From Heliopora coerulea (lineage: Eukaryota; Cnidaria; Anthozoa; Scleralcyonacea; Helioporidae), in the NCBI GenBank assembly GCA_030142905.1, contig JASJOG010000168.1:525501-589500 (forward strand): DNA of 64,000 nt, written 5' to 3'. A program made the position numbers and the translations under genes. The notes under the pieces are model-generated. The model made no database searches. It saw only the letters and a list, made by a program, of their open reading frames with translations, and was not told the origin of the DNA. Shown here piece after piece: positions 19,351 through 30,677 of this stretch (the first letter of the stretch is position 1; the number at the start of each line of letters is the position of its first letter).

Positions 19351-22300
19351 ATGCGGTTTAAGTACTCCTCTTATGTTATCATCCTGGTTTTAGGGTTTTA
19401 TTTTTTTCGGAATACAAATGGTCGACCATCCAACTCCAAGGGGCAGAAGTTTGGCAAGACTCGTTACGAAAAGTCGTCAAAAGAGCCAAAACTAACGAAG
19501 GAGGAATGGAAACAGTTACATAAATTTGAAGACGCTTTAAAGGATGAGGAGGGGAAACTGTTTTACACGGATTCTTGGGCCGTTCAGTTGGCAGACTTAG
19601 CTGAAGTGGAAGTTGCTGACAGAATTGCTGCTAAGCATGGCTTCGTCAATTTGGGACAGGTTGGTACGGAATTAGGAAGGCTACTTCATTGAATACTAAG
19701 CGATGAGACCCAGCCTTTGGTGTCAGTGAGAAATAATGGTTGTATCTGATGTGTTGATATGTGAGTCCCTAATGTTGAGCCAAAAGAAAAGAAAAACAGT
19801 TGCAGGATAAGACAGAAGTTTACATTTTGATAACAAATTGAAGATAATGACACAAACGACCTTGTAAATTTTTTTTTTTGCTCTTCAATACTTACAATTT
19901 TACTTGGCTGATTTTTCATGTGTAAATCTGGCTTGTGCTTATTTGAAGCCTCCTTATCTTCCAAAAAGTTATGTCTCTGATTGTTATTTAACTCTATATA
20001 TAAATAAAATCAAATCAGTGCTTATATTACATCCCATTTTTCTTCGTGTTTCATTACATATAGTGAATTAATACTATACATATAAAGATTTGTATTGATA
20101 TTATAAGGCAGTATAAGCCAATGGTCTGGCACTGATTTAAAGCCTGCCTTTCCTCAGTTATGTTACATCACTGATTGTTGGCATTTATTTTAGCTAATAT
20201 TGAGTAAAATTCAATCAATCACTTATTTTATATTGCTGATGGTATTCTTTGTTTTAAAAGGTTGGAAGCTTAAAGGGGTATTATCATTTTAAACATGTTG
20301 GTAATTCTTATCGAGGAAAGAGAAGCATTCATGAGAAAACAACTTTGTTGATGGCTGAAGATGAGGTATATACATAGATAATTGCATGATTTTGGGAAAA
20401 AAATCCTTCCAGATACATTTATGTGTTTAAATTGTTAAATAAGTAAATGCCTATGGCTTTAATTGGACCTTGTATTATTATTGTTGCATATTTTTGCAAT
20501 TGCTATTGTTGTCTGTTGTAGTTGTTTCTGTCGATGTCGTACCAATGAAGTAGCTATTGGCTGTGTTGTTCTGGGTAAAAATTGATGTTTTGGTTTTTGA
20601 CAGTTTTTGTTGTTAGTAAATATTTTAAAATTATTGCTTTTGCTATTGTTTAATCTGAACAATGATTGAGTGTTGTTGCCATTGATTGCCATTGTTGTTG
20701 TTTTCAATGGTGTTCTGCTGTGTCAGCTGTTGCTGGATTGTTTTATTGCAAAGTTGCTGTTACTGTCATCATCAGGGCAGCTGTTGCCATCCAGATCACA
20801 TAAAAAAGAAAGAAGCAGGATTCTTGAGTAATAAAATCCATGCTTGCTTTATGAACCTTAGGTTGTGTGGGCTGAAAGACAACATGTTCTTAAAAGGAAT
20901 AAGAGAGATGGAATGCCATCAGATCCCAAGTTTAAAGACCAGTGGTACCTTGTGAGTAGACATCAGCTGCTATTATTTAACTGATGATATGTTTCATTTA
21001 ACAGTAAAATCAAGTAAAAGTTAGTAATGAAACACTATGTAATACATGATACATGTAGTGTTAAATTTATTAAATTTAATTTTCTTTTCATTGTGTCAAC
21101 AAGAGCCCTGGAAATTTTGTATAGACTTTAGCTCATTTCCTTAAAGTATTCACAGTTCATTTTCACCTTGTCTGAACAATCTGGTGTGTTTCTTGCAGCT
21201 TAATCAAGGCCAGTCTTCTGGTCCTGCTGGTGTGGATATAAATGTTGCTCCAGTGTGGAAAGCTGGTGTAACAGGACGTGGTGTTGTAGTCAGCATTCTG
21301 GATGATGGTGAGTCACAACTATCAACCTCTGTTAAGGACTGGCCTAGTGAGATTTGAGGGTTATTTCTTTTGAGGGCCTTTTAAGGGGATCTACTGTATT
21401 GTATTCTTGTGAACTAAGGGTGACTCAAGAGAAGGTAATTTTTTCTTTGGTGCAGTTGGAATCTTAAGGTGCTGAAAGGTGATTCTGGATTGTAATGAAT
21501 CTATTAAGTTAATTTTAGATAAAAATTTATTATTAAGAAACCAGAAAATCCCAAATTGAAGTTAAGTGCAAAATACAATTGCAGAAGGTTGTAAATCAAT
21601 GAATGGTTGTAGAACAAATACCATTCTACTATTCCCTAACTAGCTACCTGCCTACCCACCTACCTACCTACCTATGGTACCTACCTACCTACCTGCCTAC
21701 CTTCTTCCCTCCTTCCTTCCTTCCCTCCCTCTCTCCCTCCCTCCTTCCCTCCCTCCCACCCTCCCACCCTCCCTCTCTCCCTCCCTCATTCCCTCCTTCC
21801 TTCCCTCCCTCCCTGCCTACCTACCTACAAACCAACCAACCAACCAACCTACCTACCAACCTACCTACCTACCTACCTACCTACCTACCTACCTACCTAC
21901 CTACCTACCTACCTACCTACCTACCTACCTACCTACCTACCTACCTACCTACCTACCTACCTACCTACCTTGTACATACCTACCTGCTTGCCTGCCTACC
22001 CATTACCTACACCTTTCCTACCCACCTATGTACAAACCTACCTACCTGACAACCAATCTACCTACCCACCAATCTACCTACCAACCTACATATCAACCAA
22101 GCTACCAACCTACTTACCAATCCATCTATCATCATATATCCAATTGTATACATATTAGAGCACTTAAAACTGTATTGCTGGTAACACTAACAGCTTTTGA
22201 TTTCAAATGTTGCCAGGTGTTGATAGTACACATCCAGACTTACGAGATAATTTTGTAAGTAGCTTGCTACTTTTTCCTGTTTTTCACATTTAAGTTGGAA

Positions 22301-25300
22301 TAAACATAATTAACCAGTAAATGATTGCAATGTTCACTACTCAAACATTAAAGTACTAACCGATAAATCGAAATTACTATAATTACGCTTTAGTTGTAAA
22401 ATCGAATATAGGCCGAGGATAACGCATTAATTTAAAAACTGACAGAACTCCTTTCGCCAAGATGTTTCCCAAACAATATAGGCATGCCCATTCCAAGACA
22501 AATTCTGATCGCAATGCGTCAAGATGTATCGGTTTTCATAAAAATTGTTTTCCTGTCTGATGAATTGATTTGTGAAATTTTTGAAATGTCTTGCAGTATG
22601 TTTATAATCACCTCAGTGAAAGATAGTATAACTTGATAAGTACCAGCTTTTCAACAATTGAGGCAGGTGAAATCAAATCTACCTTGATGTTCTGTTCTTT
22701 CGATAATAACTGGAAATGTCACAATATTTTTGAAAAATCTAGTCTCAAAAATTTGACGGTCGAAAACTGAGTTTTGATCCATCCGGACAACCAATCCACT
22801 TTTGACCTTTGGGCACATGGCGAAGTTTTGCGCTGAAAGGATCGGCAAATAATAAAGTTTTAATTCGCCCAAAACGAAGTCCGTACGTCAAAGTACTTGG
22901 CTGTGGTTTTCGTACAGACGGACCCGTGAAAGAGTGGAAATTGTTATAGACAAAAAACCTTAAAAAAACCTGAAAGCAAATACTTTCCCCAACAGACGAA
23001 GCAAACAAGGTGGATAAGAAATTTGTGTGGATTTTAGTTCATTTTCTTTTCTGTTTTTAACAGTGTTTTCGTCTTAAGAAGTTGCCGTTTACCTTGCCTC
23101 GTAAACTGTCCATGTTTGCACCATTTAGTAATTCATTTGCTGCTCTTTAATGCAAACAGTTTTTTGTTTTGTATTTTTTAAAAGTAGCTCCAGTATTCAA
23201 GCACACTTTAGTCCTCGGATCTTTTCTAATTACTCTTTATTGGAGTTCTTATTTCAAGACAAGGTGCTTGATCTGACTTTATTTAGGATCAAAAAGCAAG
23301 CTATGATTTCAATGATATGGATGCCGATCCACACCCGAGAGATACCGATCCTGATAACTGGTGAGTTCGTTAAGCTTTTTCCTTCTGCTAAACTCGGCGA
23401 AGTGGACCTGCTTCACTTAGAGGTTATTTATATGGACTCGGGTGATAGGGTCAACCTACCCTCTCCCTAAGACAACTTTATCGACTGTTTATATGGAAAA
23501 GGTACCGTAATCATGATGTTGGGGTTTATCCTAATGTGCAAAAGTGAAGAATCACGTGCTCAAATCCGTGACAATGTTGTTATCTATTTTCTCGAATGTT
23601 AAGGTTGTTATTTCGACAATGACAAAAATAATAGCAGTCATTACCACGCAGAGGCAAACTCTACAGGATGTTCTTGCTGGACAGGCTGCCATAAAACAAA
23701 ATCCATTCGTGAAACAAAACTAATTGCGTGTGCTTAACTTCATACATAACTCGGGTGGCCGCGTCAAGCCGTTCACATGGCTGAAACTTGTCTCGATCTC
23801 AAGGACTACCCTGTCTCGCAGAGAGGATGACCCTACTAACCGAGGCAAGCGAAGACCTCTGCATATAAACACTTGGGGAAGAGTTCAAATAATGTTATCG
23901 TGAAAGTATCTCGAGCAGGGTAGTGCGCGGGTGAGGGTAACTCTTTCACCCGAGCCCATGTAAACGGCTCCTTAGTAACAAACTTCGTTGTCCGAAACAA
24001 ACTTCTACATCATATGTTGCTGATTGTGATGCTACATCACCCAGTTCGTTGGACAGTAAACCTACTACTTTCATTTATTCTAGCCATGGAACTCGTTGCG
24101 CCGGGGAAATCGCTGCCAGCGCTAACAACAGCATTTGTGGAGTCGGGGTAGCGTACAATGCTAATATTGGTGGTAAGTGAGGAATTATTTCACACCCAAC
24201 TAGACTGCTCTGTTTCGGAATCATCTTGAGAGATACATGAACAGAAAGTTTTTCATGATAATCTGACACTGCCGAAGTCAACTGAAAATTGTTGACTTGA
24301 ACAGGATTTGAATTCGCACCTTCAGAATACCGGTCCGCCGCTCTACCTGTTGAGCTATCGAGTCCACAGGAATTGTAAGCGAGTTTTTATCCAACTTAAC
24401 TGTACGAGATATTCTCGCGACAACTTAGCGCTTATCCATGAGAGGATGTGCAATGTTTTCAGAATTTTCATGATTCTGAAATAGAATTGAAACACTATAC
24501 ATCCTCTCATGGACAAGCGTTAAATTATCGCGAGAATATCTTGTGCACTTAAATTGGATATAAACTTGCCTCCATTCCCTGTGGACTCGATAGCTCAACA
24601 GGTTGAGCGACGGACCGGTATCCCGAAGGTGCGAGTTCAAATCCCGCTTGAGTCAACATTTTTCAGTTGACTTCGGCAGTGTCAGATTATCATGTAAAAC
24701 TTTCTAGACTTCTCTGGTAGTATTGCTTTCAGCTTTAGGCCTTTCCTTAAACTTAGGCCTTTCCTTCTACTCTTCCTCGTAGTTTACGAAATCGTGAGTA
24801 AGGATTTTAGTTAACTGTTACGGGATGAGGCTTTAGTAATATGTGGGATAATCAAGGTCGAAGTGGGTGATCCTTCGAAGCCAAAGACTAAGTATGGTGG
24901 CTCTTGCTAAAAGTTTAGTTATTATGGATTTGGAATTACTTCTACAATAATTTGTCGGAGTCTACGTTAAGTGAAGGAAACCTACGAGTGTTAGAACGAT
25001 ATGTTTTGGGAAGCAACCGACGCCAGTTCTTAAAATTGGAGCTGCTGGAATCTCCGGATGGGAATTGAACCCGTGATTCTGTAAATCGCAATTTGGACGA
25101 CCTTGTATCCAATTTTCTAGGACTGGTAAAGCATTAGTTTCCTTTGTTTTTTCTTCATGAATTGTTACAGAGTTGATTACAAAAAGTTTAACTTTTCTTT
25201 AGGTGTCCGAATGTTAGATGGCCAAGCGACCGATGTCCTGGAAGGAAGCGCCCTTAGTTTCCAGTCTGATTACATTGATGTGTACAGCAACTGCTGGGGA

Positions 25301-28300
25301 CCGAAGGATGATGGGAAAACATATGGAAAACCAGGGAAGCTCGCCCAAGAAGCTCTGAAGCAAGGGACGCTGAAGGTATGATAACCTACAGTTGTTAAAA
25401 AAAGATCCGTGTGGCGTACGTTTTACTTACCATGCACGAAAGCTAGAGCACTCTAATTAGACCTAGACTATCAGACGGCCATAGCCATTAATAAGAATGG
25501 TCAAAAGAGCATGATTACCAGTTTTCTTTGGAGGGCTGGCCGGCCTTTTCAAACCAAACTCGGAATTCGTTGCAATCCTCGGCTTCGCCTGGGACTAGAA
25601 CCAATTCCTCGTAGTTGAAAACCCGGTCTAGTCCTCATTGTCGGCCTTCAAATGTTACTTAGTTATTGTATTGTTTTCAAGGGGAGAGCTGGTAAAGGTA
25701 ACATTTACGTCTGGGCGACAGGAAATGGTGGTTTAACCGACGACGACTGCAACTGCGATGGTTACACGACCAGCATTCACACTATCTCTGTGGGTTGCAT
25801 AGGAGATCATGGTCTGTCGGCTTACTACACTGAGCTGTGCTCCTCAACTTTGGCAGTCACTTTTAATGGTGGATCACATCGGGAGAAGGAAGAGAATAAA
25901 ATCGTTAGTAATGATGATTTCCTGTCTTATTTCTTAGGGCGCTTCATTCTTACGGTTGGTCTTGCTGCGCCAATAGGCCATTTCCAAATTACTACATTCG
26001 CTTGTTTTGAAACGACGCCTGATGCTAAACTTTTCACGTGAAAAGGGAACGGTGACTTGGAAACCGGGAATTACTGGCTCTGTGGCCGGCCGAGTGAGAC
26101 TACGTGTCAGGAATTAACTTCTCCGTAGGTTTAAACCCAAATCGTCCTTTCTGGCCACCCGAGTCCGCAGAACAAGCTTATTGCTATTCCTTTTGAAATT
26201 TGATTGGACTGGCCATCTAACTTGGGGCTAAATTATGCCGTTTGTTCTTCTATCTACCGTAGGTTACCACTGACCTACATCATCGATGTACCGAGGAATT
26301 CAAAGGAACTTCCTCAGCTGCTCCTCTGGCCGCGGGGATGGTCGCTTTAGCCTTGGAAGCAAAGTAAGTGATATAATGTTCTGAATCAAGGGTACGAGAA
26401 GTTAAGCACAGTTTTTGAATTTAATATCGAAGATGACTACAGTGTGATCGTGAATTGCGTTCATGAAAGAATAGAAGTAACTACTTCAACCAAGCACATT
26501 TAGGTTTTGCGAGGTTTCGGAAGAAACGTACAAAGTTAGAGTTTGTGATTTTTCCCATGGTCTACTTTATCTCCGTCCAAGTTTACGCTCGAATCCGAAC
26601 CTTTCACGTTAAAGTCCTAATCCTTGACCGCCTGTCAGAATCCGAGTCCCGATATCAACGAATCAGGGATATAACGAGAAGAGTCATGATTGGTTCACTG
26701 TTTTAGTGGAAATTAAAGGAAACTATTTCGGGAAATGTTGGGTATCCGCCAGGAATTTCAGGAAAAGAGGAAGGATTTTTGATTAGATATGTCATGACAT
26801 AAAAGTTGGTTACAGTGTTCAGTTCAACTGTTAATTTGGGATGCATTTCTCTCCCCAGTCCTAATTTGACGTGGCGCGACGTTCAGCACGTGATCGTGGA
26901 GAGTGCCCAGGTGACCAGTCCCGTGGACGAGGGTTGGCTCACGAACGGAGCTGGCTACCATTTTAATCACAAGTTTGGCTTTGGAAGATTGGACGCCAAT
27001 GAAATGGTGAAAAAGGCCAAGATATGGAAGAACGTTGCACCGCAAAAAATCTGCAGTGGACCATCGAGTGACACACAGCAGTAAGTGCGAAAATACGAGA
27101 AGAATGAGTCTCTTCACTGTTTTCATCAAAGATTTTTAAGTCCTTTTGAAGGATGTGTATTGTATTTGCTGAAATTGAACGTAAAATTTCACTTTTTTCT
27201 AATGGGTTGAACGCTTGTCGGTAAATTAAGAAAGAATTTGTGAATTCACTTTGGTCCTGACTTTTGAACCGTTATTTCTGAATGTGATGAGATACTGGAA
27301 GAAGGTGAACAATTTCCCCAGCAAACGAAATGAGCTCAAACCACGAGTTTACTCGACTAGCATAGTCTCTTGTTTTCTGAGCTGTTTTTTTTTTTTCTTC
27401 TGAATGCTGTTTTGGTAAAATGACCATTACTATGTCGTTTGAGTATCTTAAACTTTATTACAGGGAAATTCCTGCTGGAGGAACATTATCTGTTACCATA
27501 GACACCATCGCCTGTGCTAACACTGACAATGATATCGAGAAGTTAGAACATGTTACGCTGACCATGAGTTTTCAACATCGCCGACGTGGCCAAGTCAGCA
27601 TTGATCTCTTCTCGCCCAGTGGGACTAGGAACGAGATGCTGTCGACACGTCGTTATGACGACTCGAGGAACGGCTTACACGATTGGACGTTCATGACGGT
27701 GCACAACTGGGGAGAGAACCCCAAGGGAGTGTGGATTATGAATGTAACGGACAATATCAGCCTGATGGGAAAACATCTGAACAGTGGGACGTTCGTGCAG
27801 CATGATACAAGTAAACAATCTGCTGATGTGGAAGACCTGGAGCAAGAGGTTCGTACTGAGGGTATGAAGTGGTGGCTGTGCAGATAGGCGTAGGATGAAA
27901 ACTCCGAAAATTAGCATCTTGCAAACCCAAGATATGAGTTAATAAACAGGACGAGAAAATCGCTTTTATATTTCGACTCGATTTCAAACTACTCTAAACT
28001 ACTTCGTTTCATTATCGCGCCACAGGTTATTGACGATCAAAAGAAAACAGAGGAGCTCGAAGCAACGAAAACCGGCAAAATCAAATCCAGTTCTGGCGTG
28101 GATGTTGACTACCCAAACGGAGTGAAGAAATTTACCATAGACCGAGCAATGCCAGCAATGGAAGACCGAAGATACTTCGCAGGAAGTTACGGTTTGTAAC
28201 AGTAATGAACTTTCAGTCTTGAGCCATGTTTCCATGCTTCTTTGAGATTTTTCAGGTGTTGACATGTGGTTCAATCTGCAGGCCGTCAATGGCAGTGTTT

Positions 28301-29639
28301 GCATGGTGTGAGTCGTTTTCCGGCGCAAACTTAATTTAGGCTATAAATCCATTTATCGCAAAACCTGGCTGAAAACTTGATGCAAGGGTTTGTATCTGAT
28401 GAAGCCTACGGTTTTTATTTGGATGTGCGCAGTCACTGCAAGCCAAGCTTTGCGATATGTGGACAAAAAAGCTTAAAGTCTTCATCAAATCTCTTGATTC
28501 GCATACGAGCTGTGTTCGTACATGTATCATAAGTACAAAGTTATTATATATTAAGGTATTATTAAATAGATAATTACTTCGGCACCCAGCGTTACTGGAT
28601 ATAACACAGGCAGCTGTGGCCGCAAATTTTACCAACCCGACTTGCATAATTTTGCTCTCTGCATCAGTTGATATAATGCCGAGTGAAAACAATAGGTTTT
28701 GAAGCGGGTCAATAATTATAAGTACAAAGCATATGGAACTGATGGAATAGTACGCAGACTAGTGCCCGTGCTTAAGCGCGGTGCCCGTGTCCATGCATAA
28801 GAGGTATAATTAGCGCAGGCAATATTGCGCATGCCTGATCACCATGTCGGGGCGTGACATCAGGAAATAACTTTGTAGAAGTTCGAGTTCTAGTAAACCA
28901 CAGCTAGTGGAGTGACTGGAGTCCCACATCAAACACTTCTTGTGGATCGTTCTCACAATGGCGAGCACACATCACATTTGACTAGTCGTATGCATTGTGA
29001 ACATAGAAGAATATAAAACACGTTCAAAACGTTCTAGAGATATGTCTACAAAATATTTGAATTCCACTACGTTTCCATCACTTATAAACGTGGTCCGCCA
29101 AAGATTGACGCTTGTCCAACATTGGTTAAATAGTCTTTTTATTACCAGTTATCATTTAAACTTACTTTTACTTGCCAGTTTCTCAGATGCCATTTTGGAA
29201 CCAGTCTGTCCCGGACTATAATCAGTACTCTTATGGCCAACCGATGACCTACGGCTACGAGAACGCAGCGTTTGTCCGCGAAGACCCGATCTCGGCCGAT
29301 GCCGAAAGTTACGGAGACGAAACGACACATCCCGAGATTGTCACACGCGACACAATTTACGACCCGATGTACGGCAGCGAGCGATACAATCGGGACAACT
29401 TCGTCCCTAACTCGGAAACCAAACGCGAAGAACAGTTGATCGAAGATCAACACCCTCAACAGGACCTCGAGGAGACTGGGTCCCAGAGAGTACAGGTGAA
29501 CAATGGCTTCCAGGAGGATTTCGTTGCGGGGTATAATTCCGAGTCGGGACATGTGACCTCGGGGATTTTACTGGAGTGGAAACTTACGTTTTTCGGGACG
29601 GGACCAGAGTCGAATAGCGATAAGGATGACAACCCCTGA
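19351..29639 (+). CDS. Furin/PC1-like proprotein convertase with split P domain (14 exons)
   Basis: Exons: 19351-19659, 20261-20365, 20862-20951, 21199-21307, 22217-22254, 23287-23360, 24084-24172, 25203-25375, 25682-25903, 26263-26363, 26859-27080, 27464-27848, 28026-28191, 29179-29639. All junctions are GT-AG and in phase; the product is 847 residues. A signal peptide (1-24) is followed by an S8 prodomain ending at the autoprocessing site KRNKR153. The subtilisin-like domain carries catalytic Asp203 (SILDDG), His243 (HGTRCAGE), oxyanion Asn344 (ATGNGG) and Ser420 ([11 protein letters not shown]). The P domain starts near 512. These are calcium-dependent secretory-pathway proteases that cleave prohormones at dibasic sites. 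There is no transmembrane or Cys-rich tail. Odd features: FKGTS replaces the usual HTGTS at the active serine, and about 203 residues (620-822) are inserted before the last P-domain strand ([13 protein letters not shown]). Confidence 0.93.
21640..22130. repeat. (CCTA)n/(CCTT)n microsatellite in convertase intron 4
   Basis: About 490 bp of ACCT and CCTT/CCCT units. The long Pro/Thr/Tyr-rich ORFs here are artefacts of the repeat. Confidence 0.95.
24230..24700. repeat. Palindromic element with a tRNA-like sequence in each arm (convertase intron 7)
   Basis: The outer arms CTGACACTGCCGAAGTCAAC and GTTGACTTCGGCAGTGTCAG are exact inverted copies, and similarity continues for nearly 200 bp inward. 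Each arm carries a tRNA-like block. In the right arm, plus strand 24593-24655, GACTCGA/TTGAGTC could form an acceptor stem, with an A-box-like TAGCTCAACAGGTTGAGC and a B-box-like GAGTTCAAATCC. The left arm holds the inverted version. The anticodon loop lacks the conserved U33, so a functional tRNA is unlikely. A partial relative lies at 59755-59880. Confidence 0.7.
25050..25112 (-). repeat. tRNA-derived fragment (B-box-like)
   Basis: Read on the minus strand, the stretch contains CACGGGTTCAATTCCCATCC, a good match to a TPsiC arm and pol III B box, preceded by tRNA-like sequence. No convincing A box or stem set was found, so this is most likely a SINE remnant in convertase intron 7. Confidence 0.4.
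25535..25652. repeat. MITE related to 11899-12032
   Basis: Ends GGCCTTTTCAAACC and ..TCATTGTCGGCCTTCAAA, with the shared AAAACCCGGTCTAG block. It lies immediately before convertase exon 9 (starting 25682), inside intron 8. Confidence 0.55.
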
Positions 29640-30677
29640 TTGACACACGAGCACTGACCTTGTATACCAGAATTGTTGGCTCTCGGGAAGTGGTTAAACA
29701 GTGATCACGTCAGCAGAGGTCTTTCTGCTGATGGTGGCGATTGCTGGCCAATAATGCTGGCGCAGTTTGCTATCTAGGACAAATTAACGGGCGAGTAACA
29801 TCGCAAGTACAATATTCCGGGACGGTAGATGTTAAAACATTTATCTCGCGGCTCGGTAGATATCCACCACGTCGGTAAATAATTGTTCTTTATTCATAAC
29901 CTGGACGACGTCGAGATTTCTCTTGGAACTAAAATTCATCCGCTTTGTTTCGGACAAAAAAGAAACTGTTTCACGAAGGACGTTGTTGACGTTCCATTTT
30001 AAGAGAAACACGTAACTTGGTGCAAGACGGCAAATCTTTAGTTTTAGTTAGCTTATTATTGAATTAACCTTCGTTATGTCTGCTTACAGTATCAAAGCTT
30101 CCCCCTAAACTGTTTCGTTACTTAGATACTCGCTGTTCAACCTCTTGAAGATTATGAAATGCCAGAGATGGATAAATGTTTGTATGAAAATTCTTTTTAA
30201 GTTAGAAACCGTCCATTTCTATGACCAGTAACAATATGTCTACAATTTAAAGCAATATTTAAATATTTATTTTTCAGTGTTTAACTTTACGCAATATCGT
30301 TTTCATCGATTCCCAATATTATTGTAGTCTATATCTTTAAAAGAAGCGGATTATCCTTTTTACCCAATACTGTCATGTGTTCAATTCGAGAACGGTAACT
30401 CGTTGAGATAAAATTGTACATATTTGCAATTGTTGTGTACTATCAGGCGTAGACTGTTCATTTCTTTTCGTATTTCCCGAGAAGGACGCGTTGCACCATG
30501 TCAGCGGTCTTATACTTTACTCGGATAGTCTTTTCAACCCTTTACTTGACCACCTTTCACGCCTTGCGTTTTACGTAAATTGCTGAAAATTAATGTCTCT
30601 CTCTGGTTGTCGTTTTTTCTTTTAATCTTATTGTGTTCAAATACAGTAGTGAATTTAGTGCGAGGCGACATTCGTGG
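29640..30677. other. Convergent 3' region between convertase and DCAF6
   Basis: This holds the 3' untranslated region of the convertase (plus) and of DCAF6 (minus). No ORF with family features and no canonical AATAAA could be assigned to either gene with confidence. Confidence 0.5.

Noticed and set aside
21603..22258. Long Pro/Tyr/Thr-rich ORFs
   Set aside because: They are translations of a (CCTA)n/(CCTT)n microsatellite within a convertase intron.
24593..24655. A functional tRNA gene
   Set aside because: The acceptor stem and boxes look plausible, but the anticodon loop lacks U33, stems have mismatches, and an inverted copy sits in a palindromic repeat.
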